The translations under genes and the position numbers were made by a program. Below are positions 26,344 to 37,917 of a DNA stretch of 64,000 bases, one piece after another; positions within the stretch are counted from its first letter, which is position 1; the number at the start of each line of letters is the position of its first letter. Source of the DNA: Acidovorax carolinensis (GTDB lineage: Bacteria > Pseudomonadota > Gammaproteobacteria > Burkholderiales > Burkholderiaceae_C); the NCBI RefSeq assembly GCF_002157145.1, contig NZ_CP021361.1, forward strand, positions 2,225,001 through 2,289,000, given 5' to 3'. Below the pieces are notes generated by a model that saw nothing but the letters and a program-made list of their open reading frames with translations, searched no databases and was not told the DNA's origin.

Positions 26344-26838
26344 ATGAAAAACATCTTTCTTTCCTTTGAGCGCTGGTGCACCAGGTTGGCCATGCTCGGC
26401 GCCTGCGCCATGCTGGCCCTGGCCTCAGCGCTGGGTATGTTCCAGATCCTGATGCGCTTCGTGTTCGAGCAGCCCGCCGAGTGGACCGAGGTGCTGATCC
26501 GCTTCAGCCTGATCTGGATGGTGTTTCTGGCCATTCCAGCCGCGTTTCGCCAGGGGGCGATGGTGAGCGTGGACGTGCTCTACCGCTGGAGCCCGCCGCG
26601 CGTTCGCCGCGTGCTCGACTGGGTGGTATGCCTGGCCGCGCTGGCATTGATCGGCGTGATCATCTGGTGGGGCTGGGACTACGCGCAGCGCGGCGGCGTG
26701 CAGAGCATGGCCGGGCTGGAGTCGGTGTCGATGTTCTGGGCGTATCTCGCCATGCCCGTGGGCGGATTGTTCTGCGTGGTGGGAATCATCGGCAACCTGA
26801 TCGATCCCCAGCGCATGGAACTGGAGACCGCGCAATGA
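26344..26838 (+). CDS. dctQ: TRAP transporter small permease (DctQ family)
   Basis: A 164-residue membrane protein with four hydrophobic segments (LAMLGACAMLALASALGMFQ; FSLIWMVFLAIPAAF; VVCLAALALIGVIIWWGW; FWAYLAMPVGGLFCVVGIIGN). RFVFEQPAEWTEVLIRFSLIW is the DctQ signature region. The start is the ATG at 26344; a GTG three codons upstream is less likely. Its stop overlaps the dctM start (ATGA). Confidence 0.9.
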   Translation: MKNIFLSFERWCTRLAMLGACAMLALASALGMFQILMRFVFEQPAEWTEVLIRFSLIWMVFLAIPAAFRQGAMVSVDVLYRWSPPRVRRVLDWVVCLAALALIGVIIWWGWDYAQRGGVQSMAGLESVSMFWAYLAMPVGGLFCVVGIIGNLIDPQRMELETAQ

Positions 26839-28112
26839 CGCCAGTAATGATCTCCACCATGGTGCTGTGCTTTGCACTCACCGTCTCCGTGGCCGTGTCG
26901 ATCGGGCTGGCCTCCATCCTGGGCATCCAGGTGGCCAACGCCAACATGCTGATCGCGGTGAAAGAGATGTTCGCCTCGATCAACAAGTTTCCACTGGCCG
27001 CCATTCCGTTTTTCATCTTGGCGGGCAACCTGATGGAAACCGGCGGCATCTCGCGCCGGCTGGTCGAGTTTGCCAAGAGCATCGTCGGCGGCGTGCAGGG
27101 CGGCCTGCCCATGACCTGCGTGCTCACCTGCATGATCTTTGCGGCGGTGTCGGGCTCGTCGGTGGCCACCACTTTTGCCATTGGCGCCATTTTGATCCCT
27201 GCGCTCATCAAACATGGCTACCCCACCAGCTATGCCGCGGCGCTGCAGGCCACCAGTGCCGAGTTGGGCGTGATCATTCCGCCCTCCATTCCCATGATCC
27301 TGTACGGCGTGAGCGCCGAGGTGTCGATTGGTGAGCTGTTCATCGCCGGCTTTGGCCCGGGCCTCTTGATCAGTGGCGCGCTGATGCTGTTTGTCTGGGC
27401 CTACTGCAAATACAAGGGCTGGGGCAAGAACGATGGCGATGGCCGCATGCCCTTTGGCCGCGCCACGCTGCAGGCCGGCTGGGCATTGTTCATGCCTGTG
27501 ATCATTCTGGGCGGCATCTACGGCGGCATCTTCACCCCCACCGAGGCCTCGGCCGTGGCCGTGTTCTACGCGCTGGTGGTGGGCGTGGTGATCTACCGCG
27601 AAATCAAGGTCAAGGACCTGTTCGCCATCCTGCGCAAGTCGGCCATCTCGTCGGCGGTAATCATGTTCATCATCGCCAACGCCGGGTTGTTTGCCTTCCT
27701 CATCACGCGCGCCGGCGTGCCGGATGCCATTGGCCGCTGGCTGGAGGCGGTGTTGCAATCCCCCACCCTGTTCCTGCTGGGTGTGAACGCGGCGCTGTTC
27801 ATCATCGGCATGTTCATCGAGACCAGCGCGGCCATCATCGTGCTGGCGCCCATCCTGGCGCCCGTGGCAATGCACTTCGGCGTGGACCCGGTGCACTTCG
27901 GCCTGATCATGGTGGTGAACCTCGCACTGGGCATGATCACGCCGCCCTTTGGCGTGAACCTGTTTGCCGCCTGCACGGTGGCGCGCATATCGCTGGACCG
28001 CATCATCAAGCACCTGCTGCCGTTCGTGGGGGTGATCCTGGTGTGCCTGATGGTCATCACCTATGTGCCATGGATTTCGCTGGCGCTGCGCGATCTGGTG
28101 TACGCGAAGTAA
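26835..28112 (+). CDS. dctM: TRAP transporter large permease (DctM family)
   Basis: A 425-residue protein with about twelve transmembrane segments. Hallmarks are PLAAIPFFILAGNLMETGGISRRL, CMIFAAVSGSSVATTFAIG, ELGVIIPPSIPMILYGV, GGIYGGIFTPTEASAVAV and NLALGMITPPFGVNLF. It forms the sodium-driven channel subunit with DctQ. Its end lies directly against the glycine riboswitch of the gcv operon, and the TACAAT at 28114-28119 could be the -10 of the gcv promoter. Confidence 0.93.
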   Translation: MTPVMISTMVLCFALTVSVAVSIGLASILGIQVANANMLIAVKEMFASINKFPLAAIPFFILAGNLMETGGISRRLVEFAKSIVGGVQGGLPMTCVLTCMIFAAVSGSSVATTFAIGAILIPALIKHGYPTSYAAALQATSAELGVIIPPSIPMILYGVSAEVSIGELFIAGFGPGLLISGALMLFVWAYCKYKGWGKNDGDGRMPFGRATLQAGWALFMPVIILGGIYGGIFTPTEASAVAVFYALVVGVVIYREIKVKDLFAILRKSAISSAVIMFIIANAGLFAFLITRAGVPDAIGRWLEAVLQSPTLFLLGVNAALFIIGMFIETSAAIIVLAPILAPVAMHFGVDPVHFGLIMVVNLALGMITPPFGVNLFAACTVARISLDRIIKHLLPFVGVILVCLMVITYVPWISLALRDLVYAK

Positions 28113-28119
28113 GTACAAT

Positions 28120-28360
28120 CGTGCCCGTCAGGAGAGAGTGCCCCGTCCCTTGCAAGAGAGGATGCGCGGCACCGCCGAAGGCGCAGGAACACCCGAACGC
28201 TCAGGCAAAAGGACTGGCAACCGCCCGCAGTGATGCGGGCGTTCCCTTGCTGGAGAGAGATGGCCCGCACCATGCGAAGGCCATCCACCGAAGGAGCAAA
28301 CCGCGCAGCCAGCCAGGGTGTTGCGGTGAATCTCTCAGGTAAAGCGGACAGCAGGGCAAA
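28120..28360 (+). promoter_or_regulatory. tandem glycine riboswitch (gcv operon leader)
   Basis: Two glycine aptamers in series. Aptamer 1 (about 28125-28218) has GGAGAGAG, CCGAAGG, and CTCAGGCAAAAGGAC. Aptamer 2 (about 28247-28356) has GGAGAGAG, CCGAAGGAGCAAACC and CTCTCAGGTAAAGCGGACAGC. They are joined by a short linker with its own GC hairpin (GCCCGC/GCGGGC). This is the classic cooperative arrangement that turns on the glycine cleavage genes when glycine is high. Confidence 0.95.
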
Positions 28361-28400
28361 TCCCGTGGCACATGTGCCGCGACCCCCATTTGCCCTGGAG
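28352..28400 (+). promoter_or_regulatory. riboswitch expression platform next to the gcvT ribosome site
   Basis: CAGGGCAAAT (28352-28361) pairs with ATTTGCCCTG (28388-28397), enclosing a small GGCAC/GTGCC hairpin. The right arm abuts and partly includes the Shine-Dalgarno TGGAG (28396-28400), 5 bases before the ATG at 28406. The left arm overlaps the 3' strand of aptamer-2 P1, so glycine binding and this helix are probably mutually exclusive. No T-run follows, which argues for translational control. Confidence 0.65.
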
Positions 28401-28405
28401 CTTTC

Positions 28406-29542
28406 ATGTCCGCACCTGCCGCCGCCCCCCTGCTCAATACGCCCCTGAACGCCCTGCACATCGAGCTGGGCGCCCGCATGGTGCCGTTTGCCGGCTACTC
28501 CATGCCCGTGCAGTACCCCGCGGGCCTGATGGCCGAGCACCAGCACACGCGCCAGGCCGCCGGCCTGTTCGATGTGTCCCACATGGGCCAGCTCAAACTG
28601 GTCGGCCCCGATGCCGCTGCCGCGTTCGAGAGCCTGATGCCCGTGGACGTGATCGACCTGCCCGTGGGCAAGCAGCGCTACGGCCTGCTGCTCAACGACG
28701 CGGGCGGCATCATCGACGACCTGATGTTCTTTCGTGTTGCGCAAAACGAAATCTTCGTGATCGTCAACGGCGCCTGCAAGGTGGGCGACATCGCGCACAT
28801 CCAGGCCCGCATCGGCCAGCGTTGCGAAGTCCTCCCCATGCCCGACCATGCCCTGCTGGCGCTGCAGGGCCCCCAGGCCGTCACCGCCCTGTCGCGCCTG
28901 GCGCCGGGCGTTGAAAAGCTGGTGTTCATGACCGGCGGCAACTACGCCATCGCGGGCTGCGACTGCTTTGTGACGCGCAGCGGCTACACCGGCGAGGATG
29001 GCTTTGAAATCTCCGTGCCCGCCGCGCAGGCCGACACGCTGGCGCGTGCGCTGCTGGCCCAGCCCGAAGTCAAGCCCATCGGCCTGGGCGCGCGCAACTC
29101 GCTGCGCCTGGAAGCCGGCCTGTGCCTGTATGGCAACGACATCGACACCACCACCTCCCCTGTGGAAGCGGCCATTGGCTGGGCCATGCAAAAGGTGCGC
29201 CGCACCGGTGGCGCCCGCGCAGGCGGTTTCCCGGGCGCCGACAAGGTGCTGGCGCAGCTCGACAACCCGGCCAGCCTGACGCGCAAGCGCGTGGGCCTGA
29301 TCGCGCTGGAGCGCGTGCCCGTGCGCGAGCACACCGAGCTGCAAAGCCTGGATGGCCAGAAGATCGGCGAGGTCACCAGCGGCCTGCTGGGCCCCACCAT
29401 CGACAAACCCGTGGCCATGGGCTATGTGCTGCCCGCCCATGCCGCCCTGGGCACGCGCGTCAACGCCATCGTGCGCGGCAAGGCCGTGCCCATGGAAGTG
29501 AGCGCCATGCCCTTTGTGCCCACGAACTACTACCGCGGCTAA
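28406..29542 (+). CDS. gcvT: glycine cleavage system T protein (aminomethyltransferase)
   Basis: A 378-residue tetrahydrofolate-dependent enzyme releasing ammonia and 5,10-methylene-THF from the aminomethyl-lipoyl intermediate. Blocks include MVPFAGYSMPVQYPAGL, FDVSHMGQLKLVG, SGYTGEDGFEISVP, GLGARNSLRLEAGLCLYGNDID and the C-terminal barrel EVTSGLLGPTIDKPVAMGYV. First gene after the riboswitch; its ribosome site lies at the edge of the expression platform. Confidence 0.96.
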   Translation: MSAPAAAPLLNTPLNALHIELGARMVPFAGYSMPVQYPAGLMAEHQHTRQAAGLFDVSHMGQLKLVGPDAAAAFESLMPVDVIDLPVGKQRYGLLLNDAGGIIDDLMFFRVAQNEIFVIVNGACKVGDIAHIQARIGQRCEVLPMPDHALLALQGPQAVTALSRLAPGVEKLVFMTGGNYAIAGCDCFVTRSGYTGEDGFEISVPAAQADTLARALLAQPEVKPIGLGARNSLRLEAGLCLYGNDIDTTTSPVEAAIGWAMQKVRRTGGARAGGFPGADKVLAQLDNPASLTRKRVGLIALERVPVREHTELQSLDGQKIGEVTSGLLGPTIDKPVAMGYVLPAHAALGTRVNAIVRGKAVPMEVSAMPFVPTNYYRG

Positions 29543-29612
29543 TTACCCCACGCCGCCGCCGCAGGGCCCGGCTACATTCCGGATTCCTTCCTTTTTTTCC
29601 AGGAGCTTTCCC

Positions 29613-29987
29613 ATGACGATCAAATTTTCCAAAGACCACGAATGGATCAACGCCGCCGACGCCAATGCGGCCGTGGTCGGCATCACCGTGCACGCCCAGG
29701 ACGCGCTGGGTGACGTGGTGTTTGTGGACCTGCCCGCCGTGGGCACCACGTTTGCCCAGGGCGACGTGGCCGGCGTGGTCGAGTCGGTCAAGGCCGCCGC
29801 CGACGTGTACATGCCGGTCTCCGGCGAAGTGGTCGAAGTCAACGAGGCCCTGCGCGCCGACCCCTCGCTGGCCAACTCCGACCCGCTCAACACCGGCTGG
29901 TTCTTCAAGGTCAAGCTCAGCGACGCGAGCCAGCTCGATGCGCTGCTGGACGAAGCCACCTACGCCGATTTCGCCAAGAACGCCTGA
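29613..29987 (+). CDS. gcvH: glycine cleavage system H protein
   Basis: A 124-residue lipoyl carrier. The lipoylated lysine is in VVESVKAAADVYMPVSGEV. FSKDHEWIN and GDVVFVDLPAVG are family blocks. AGGAGC precedes the ATG at 29613. It shuttles intermediates among P, T and L proteins; the L protein (dihydrolipoamide dehydrogenase) is not in the window. Confidence 0.96.
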   Translation: MTIKFSKDHEWINAADANAAVVGITVHAQDALGDVVFVDLPAVGTTFAQGDVAGVVESVKAAADVYMPVSGEVVEVNEALRADPSLANSDPLNTGWFFKVKLSDASQLDALLDEATYADFAKNA

Positions 29988-30006
29988 CGCGAATTTGCCT
30001 TCAACC

Positions 30007-30061
30007 CGCTAACGTCGTGGGTCGCCTTGCCGTGCTACAGCACTGTCTGCGGCTTCCCGCC
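30007..30061 (+). repeat. possible palindromic repeat between gcvH and gcvP
   Basis: GTGCT and AGCAC form a small stem flanked by GTCGCCTTGCC and TGTCTGCGGCTTCCCGCC. The CGCCTTGC and CTGCGG pieces resemble the flanks of repeat family 2, but the overall match is weak. The rest of the gap 29988-30123 shows only the gcvP leader. Confidence 0.3.
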
Positions 30062-30123
30062 TGGTTATCCGATTGAATCCAAATCCGCATGGCGCCCTAC
30101 CCTCCCGTTAGAGAACCTGCCCT

Positions 30124-33012
<2,889 letters not shown>

Positions 33013-33068
33013 TCGCCGCCGTCCGGGCCCGCTCAGACCCTCAAAGCAGCCCACGCGGCTGCCACCCA

Positions 33069-33106
33069 GCCTCCGCAAAGCCTTCTGGCCGTGCGGAGGC
33101 TTTTTT
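33069..33106 (+). terminator. Rho-independent terminator of gcvTHP
   Basis: GCCTCCGCA (33069-33077) and TGCGGAGGC (33092-33100) form a perfect 9-bp stem followed by six T, about 57 bp after the gcvP stop. Confidence 0.92.
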
Positions 33107-33194
33107 GTTGTCAGTCTCTACCTTTGGGCCCAAAAGACCCAGCTTGGCCCCAACATCGGCGGCGAAGCAAGGCCGACTGGCTGGTGGCAACAGG

Positions 33195-34142
33195 TCAGTC
33201 GACGGATTGGACGGCTTCCAGCGGCAGCCCGGCCCGCACCCACCCTTCAATGCCGCCGTTGAGCACATGGGCCTTGCGGCCCCGCTTGTTCAGTGACTGG
33301 GCCGCCTTCACCGCTGAGGCATCGTTAGGGCAGGCACAGTAGGTGACAACGAGCGCATCGGTGGGCCAGTCCATGGGGCAATCGCGCTCCAGCGCGGCAA
33401 TGTCGATGCGCCGGGCGCCCGCAATGCCCTCGCTCAAGACCAGCCCGGCACCCACGGCACGCACATCCAGCACGACCACGGGCGCACCCTCGCGCATGCG
33501 TTGCGCCAGCTCGGCCGGCAGCATCTGGGGCAGCTTGGCCTTGATGCGTGACAGCCTCAGGCGCCGGTACAAGCGCAACGCAATATAAAGGCCCAATGCC
33601 ATGGCGACCACGACCAGCGCAGCGTTGCCCAGCTCGCCCAGAACCGTCAGCAGGCTTTGAATCTGGCGGTGGAAGATGATGCCCAGGGCAATGCCGCTGC
33701 CCGCCCACAAGGCCGACCCGGCGAGATTGAAGATCACGAAGGTGCGGGTGCTCATGCCCAGCGCACCGGCCATGGGGGGCGCGAGCGTGGAGAGCCCCGG
33801 CACGAACTTCGAGATCACCAGCGTCGCCACGCCCCTGCGGGCAAAGCTCAGCTCGCTTTGGCGCACACACGAATCGGGCGAAATCGAAATCTTGCACAGC
33901 AACGACAACACCCGCTGGCCATGGCGGCGCCCCGCCCAGAACCAGACCAGATCCGCCAGCATCGACGCCACTGCCGCCACCACCAGGGCCAGCAGGGCAA
34001 AGGCGCCGTCGTCAATGCCATCCATGCCCGCCAGCAGCAAAAACGGAAAAGCCGGTATGGGCGCGCCCACCTGCTCGATGAAAACGCCCAGGAACACGGC
34101 CAGCAAACCATGCTCGGCAAACAGGTCAACGAATTGATTCAC
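33195..34142 (-). CDS. DedA-rhodanese fusion protein
   Basis: A 315-residue protein joining an N-terminal DedA/VTT membrane domain (residues 1-200, several helices; EQVGAPIPAFPFLLLAG, SKFVPGLSTLAPPMAGALGM) with a C-terminal rhodanese domain (about 215-310). The rhodanese loop VVTYCACPNDASA carries the catalytic cysteine, so sulfur transfer is plausible. DedA proteins act in membrane lipid flipping and proton balance; the fusion suggests a membrane-tethered thiol function, which is an inference. Divergent from the FKBP gene. Confidence 0.9.
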   Translation of the reverse strand: MNQFVDLFAEHGLLAVFLGVFIEQVGAPIPAFPFLLLAGMDGIDDGAFALLALVVAAVASMLADLVWFWAGRRHGQRVLSLLCKISISPDSCVRQSELSFARRGVATLVISKFVPGLSTLAPPMAGALGMSTRTFVIFNLAGSALWAGSGIALGIIFHRQIQSLLTVLGELGNAALVVVAMALGLYIALRLYRRLRLSRIKAKLPQMLPAELAQRMREGAPVVVLDVRAVGAGLVLSEGIAGARRIDIAALERDCPMDWPTDALVVTYCACPNDASAVKAAQSLNKRGRKAHVLNGGIEGWVRAGLPLEAVQSVD

Positions 34143-34306
34143 GATGGGGTTCTTAAGAAGTGGCCTGCTCCTGCACAGCGTTGTTGGAGCACGGTCCGGA
34201 ACCTGTCAACAGGGGGTTCAGCGGTACCGGTGGCCGAGGATAACCCGTCAGATCGTCTGCACGCTCTAAGATCGCAGGCTGTCCGATCCCACCCAAGGAG
34301 ACCCCT

Positions 34307-34711
34307 TTGCGAAACCTCTTGTGCAGCCTGCTCGCCGGCTTTGTCATCGCCCCCGCCGCCCTGGCGCAAACCAAGCCTGTCACCACCGCCAGCGGCCTGG
34401 TCTATGAATCGCTCAAGGAAGGCACGGGCGAATCGCCCAAGGCCACCGACACCGTCAAGGTCCATTACAAAGGCACCTTGCTCGACGGCAAGGAGGTCGA
34501 CAGCTCCTACAAGCGCGGCGAGCCCACCGAGTTCCCGCTCAACCGCGTGATTCCCTGCTGGACCGAAGGCGTGCAGCGCATGAAGCCTGGCGGCAAGGCC
34601 CGGCTGACCTGCCCTCCCGGCATCGCCTACGGCGAGCGCGGCGCAGGCGGTGTGATCCCGCCCAATGCCACGCTCAATTTCGAGGTGGAACTGGTGTCCG
34701 TGCGCCGGTAA
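34307..34711 (+). CDS. periplasmic FKBP-type peptidyl-prolyl isomerase
   Basis: A 134-residue protein: signal peptide (LLCSLLAGFVIAPAALAQ) then one FKBP domain (KVHYKGTLLDGKEVDSSYKRGEPTEF, NRVIPCWTEGVQRMKPGGKARLTCPPGIAYGERG, IPPNATLNFEVELV). It catalyses proline cis-trans isomerisation in exported proteins. The start is a TTG at 34307, decided by an AAGGAG at 34295-34300 with a 6-base spacer and by the signal peptide; no ATG or GTG is available in frame. Confidence 0.9.
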   Translation: MRNLLCSLLAGFVIAPAALAQTKPVTTASGLVYESLKEGTGESPKATDTVKVHYKGTLLDGKEVDSSYKRGEPTEFPLNRVIPCWTEGVQRMKPGGKARLTCPPGIAYGERGAGGVIPPNATLNFEVELVSVRR

Positions 34712-34721
34712 ACCCGTTCGA

Positions 34722-34990
34722 AGAACGTGTTCACGATCTCGCAGGGGCGGCGTTGGAGCGCAATCGGGATGAGTGGATGTCTCGGATGCGCCGCATGGGC
34801 TCGTGCCCATGCCAGCAGACGGGGCGTCCAATCGCCCGATTTCGCTCCAACCCTTCGGGCAGTGGTCTTTGCGGGCGGTTTGCGGCGTTGCGGCGCTTGT
34901 TGATAGCCGAGCTATCCACTGCGCACTGCGCCTTGCAACCCATCCCGCAAAGACCGCTGCGCGGCCTCTGGGAGATCGTGAACACGTTCT
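34722..34990. mobile_element. 269-bp MITE-like element with 19-bp perfect terminal inverted repeats
   Basis: The ends AGAACGTGTTCACGATCTC (34722-34740) and GAGATCGTGAACACGTTCT (34972-34990) are perfect inverted repeats that extend imperfectly further in. Inside are two hairpins. The left has 17-bp arms with one mismatch (34752-34768/34835-34851) and an inner stem GCATGGGC/GCCCATGC. The right has arms GGTCTTTGCGGG/CCCGCAAAGACC (34864-34875/34944-34955) and core GATAGC-CGA-GCTATC with the family 2 flanks GCGTTGC and GCGCCTTGC. No gene is encoded and no target duplication is evident. Confidence 0.8.
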
Positions 34991-35089
34991 AAAGCCACTG
35001 CAGCGTAGCGTGCGCTCGGACGTACACTCCTTGCAACAGGCAAAGGCCTTGCTGCGCAGGGGCGCGGCATTTGCCGGCGCCCACCGCCC

Positions 35090-37258
35090 ATGAGCCTTCC
35101 AGACCTGTCCTTTCTGCACCAAGCCCAGGCATCCCGCGACCAGGGGCAAGAAGCGCCCTGGCCCTCCTCGCCTCCCCCCCGGCCCGAGCGCCGCTCGCCC
35201 CTGCGGCCCCAGGGGCCCCTCGCCGAGCTGATTTCCGAGCTGCGCAGCTACCAGGCCGAGCTGGAGGCGCAAAACAAGGTTCTGCAGTACAGCCAGGCCG
35301 CTGCCGAAAGCGCATCGGAACGCTTCGAAGCCCTGTTTGCCAGCGTGCCGCTGGCCCTCATGGTGCTGGACGAATATGACGTGGTGGTGCAGGCCAACGC
35401 GATGGCGCACCGCTCTTTTCAGCCCACCGAACAAGACCGCCCGCTCACTGCGCTGATGCCCTTTGTGTGCGAGGGCGACACCCAGCGCGTGCAAGATGCC
35501 TTCAGCATGGCGCGCACGCAGGGCCACAGCGAAGCCACCGAAGTGGTTTTCACGATCGGCGACACCGGGTGCATCACGGGCGACCTGCACATCGCCTGCA
35601 TCGAGATGGCCCAGGAGGGCGCGGATCCGATCCTGCAGTTCCTGTGTGCGGTGATCGACCAGGGCCCGTTGCTGGCCGAGCGCCAGGCCCTGCAGCAGGG
35701 CAATGAACAACTCCACGCCAGCGAGAAGCGGCTGGAGGCCATCATCAACTCGGCGCTTGATGCCATCGTCTGCGTGGACCAGCACCAGCGCATCACGGTG
35801 TTCAACCCCACGGCGGCCGCACTGTTTCAGTGCAGCGCCAGCGACGCGCTGGGTAGCCCGCTGCAGCGCTTTGTGCCCGACGCTGCCCAGGCCCTGGCGT
35901 TTGCGCAGCTCACCACCCAGGCCATGCTCGGCGAAATGACCGCCCTCACGGCCAGCGGCAAGGAACTGGCGGTGGAAGTGAGCGTGTCGTTCGAGCGCCA
36001 TGCCGAGGGCGAAACCACCACCGTCTTCGCCCGCGACCTGACCGGCCGCAAAAAGGCCGAGGCGCACCGCAATGAGCTGGAAGCGAAGCTGCGCGAATCG
36101 CAAAAAATGCAGGCGGTGGGCACCATGGCGGGCGGCATCGCGCACGATTTCAACAACATTCTGGGCGCCATTCTGGGCAATGTGGAACTGGCCAAGGCCG
36201 ACTGCGGCCCCGACTCCCCGGTGCTGGAAAGCCTGCTCGAGATCGACAAGGCCGGACGGCGCGCACGCGATCTGGTGCGCCAGATTCTCACGTTCAGCCG
36301 CAACGAACCACCCCAGCGCACCCACGTGAACCTGGCCGAAGTGGCGCACGATACCGAGCGGCTGCTGCGCGTCACGCTGCCGCCGGCGATCGAGTTGCAC
36401 ATGCACCTGTCCCCGGGCTTGCCACCCTTGCTGGCCGATGCCACACAGGTCGAACAGGCGCTGCTGAACCTTTGCACCAACGCCGTCCATGCCATCGGCG
36501 CGGAACGGGGCCGCATCCATGTGGAGGCCGCCCGGGTGCGACCGGACCAGCGCCTGTGCGAGCGCCTGGCCCTGGCCCCGGTGGACTACGTGGCGCTGAC
36601 GGTACGCGACGACGGCCCCGGCATGGATGAAGCCGTGTTGGCGCGCATTTTTGAACCCTTCTTCACCACCAAGCCCGTGGGCCAGGGCACGGGCCTGGGC
36701 CTGGCGGTGGTGCATGGCGTGATGCGCACCCATGAGGGCGCGGTCGATGTGCACAGCGCGCCGGGCCATGGCAGCCGGTTCACGCTGTATTTTCCGGCGG
36801 CTGCGGACGAGGCAGCCACGCCCGCCCCCGCGCCATCGCCCGCAGCGTCCGCACCCGCCGCACACCCAGGCGCGCAGCGCAGCCACCATGTCATGTATGT
36901 GGATGACGATGAGGCCCTGGTGTTTCTGGTGCAGCGCCTGCTGCGCCGCCGCGGCTACCAGGTCAGCGGTTTCACCGACCCCCACGAGGCCACGGCCGCC
37001 CTGCGTGCCAACCCGCAGCGCTATGACCTGCTGGTGACCGACTACAACATGCCCGGCTTTTGCGGTGTGGACCTGGTGCGCGAGGCCCGCCGCATCCGCC
37101 CCGACCTGCCCGTGGCACTGGCATCCGGCTACGTCACGGCAGAAATCGAACAGGCCGCCATGGCCGAGGGCGCCAGCGCCCTCATCCACAAACCCAACGA
37201 CGTGGAAGAACTGTGCGCCACGGTGCATCGGCTCGTGAGCGGCAATGAACCCGCCTGA
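35090..37258 (+). CDS. hybrid sensor histidine kinase with two PAS domains and a receiver
   Basis: A 722-residue cytoplasmic protein without membrane segments. The order is a Pro-rich start, a coiled coil (about 45-75), PAS-like domains (about 78-190 and 213-325), HisKA with the phospho-acceptor His in AGGIAHDFNN, HATPase (N box CTNAVHAIG, G1 DDGPGMD, G2 GTGLGLAVVHG), an Ala/Pro linker, and a C-terminal receiver (MYVDDDEALVF, acceptor Asp in LLVTDYNMPG). AHDFNN kinases with a fused receiver usually work through phosphorelay. No response regulator with a DNA-binding domain is adjacent. It overlaps the next gene by 14 bp. Confidence 0.92.
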   Translation: MSLPDLSFLHQAQASRDQGQEAPWPSSPPPRPERRSPLRPQGPLAELISELRSYQAELEAQNKVLQYSQAAAESASERFEALFASVPLALMVLDEYDVVVQANAMAHRSFQPTEQDRPLTALMPFVCEGDTQRVQDAFSMARTQGHSEATEVVFTIGDTGCITGDLHIACIEMAQEGADPILQFLCAVIDQGPLLAERQALQQGNEQLHASEKRLEAIINSALDAIVCVDQHQRITVFNPTAAALFQCSASDALGSPLQRFVPDAAQALAFAQLTTQAMLGEMTALTASGKELAVEVSVSFERHAEGETTTVFARDLTGRKKAEAHRNELEAKLRESQKMQAVGTMAGGIAHDFNNILGAILGNVELAKADCGPDSPVLESLLEIDKAGRRARDLVRQILTFSRNEPPQRTHVNLAEVAHDTERLLRVTLPPAIELHMHLSPGLPPLLADATQVEQALLNLCTNAVHAIGAERGRIHVEAARVRPDQRLCERLALAPVDYVALTVRDDGPGMDEAVLARIFEPFFTTKPVGQGTGLGLAVVHGVMRTHEGAVDVHSAPGHGSRFTLYFPAAADEAATPAPAPSPAASAPAAHPGAQRSHHVMYVDDDEALVFLVQRLLRRRGYQVSGFTDPHEATAALRANPQRYDLLVTDYNMPGFCGVDLVREARRIRPDLPVALASGYVTAEIEQAAMAEGASALIHKPNDVEELCATVHRLVSGNEPA

Positions 37259-37915
37259 AGCCGCCGATGCGTCGGACACCGGCGTGCAGGCGGCCCATGT
37301 CGATGCCGACCTGCTCGTGCTGCACAAGCCGCCAGGGCTGCTGTGCGTGCCCGGGCGGGGCCTGACAAACAGGATTGCCTGAGCGCCCGCGCCCAGCAGC
37401 GCTGGCCCGGTGCGCTGATCGTGCACCGGCTGGACCAGGCCACCTCGGGCCTGGTGCTGATGGCCCGCCATCCCGATGCCCAGCGGCGCCTGAGCCACGC
37501 ATTTGCCGAGCGCCAGGTGCACAAGCGCTACCAGGCCGTGGTGCAGGGGCGCCTGGGCGATGACGAGAGCGCCTGGCACGAAATCAATCTGCCCATCGCA
37601 GCCGACTGGGCACGCCGCCCGCTGCGGGTGATCGACCACGCCCTGGGCAAACCCAGCCTGACACGCTGGCGCGCACTGGCCCATGATGCTGGGGCGCAGA
37701 CCACGCGGATCGAGCTGGAGCCCGTGACCGGGCGCACCCACCAGTTGCGCGTGCACCTGGCAGCCATCGGCCACCCCATCGTGGGCGATGCGCTGTATGC
37801 CGACGCCGCCACGCAGGAACAGGCCCCGCGCCTGCTGCTGCATGCCAGCCACCTGGCTTTCACGCACCCGGCGACAGGTGCGCTCCTCACCCTGGAATGG
37901 ACGGCCGATTTTTAA
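37245..37915 (+). pseudogene. RluA-type pseudouridine synthase with a frameshift
   Basis: From the ATG at 37245 the frame reads MNPPEAADASDTGVQAAHVD..LLVLHKPPGLLCVPGRG and stops at 37380-37382. The second frame (from about 37358) continues GPDKQDCLSARAQQRW, HRLDQATSGLVLMARHP with the catalytic Asp, and GRTHQLRVHLAAIGHPIVGDALYA. The two halves join exactly at GRG/GPDKQD if one base is restored in the CGGGGCCTGAC run. The restored protein of about 223 residues would be a normal RluA-family enzyme. It is either a real single-base deletion or a sequencing error in a G/C run. Confidence 0.85.
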
Positions 37916-37917
37916 CC

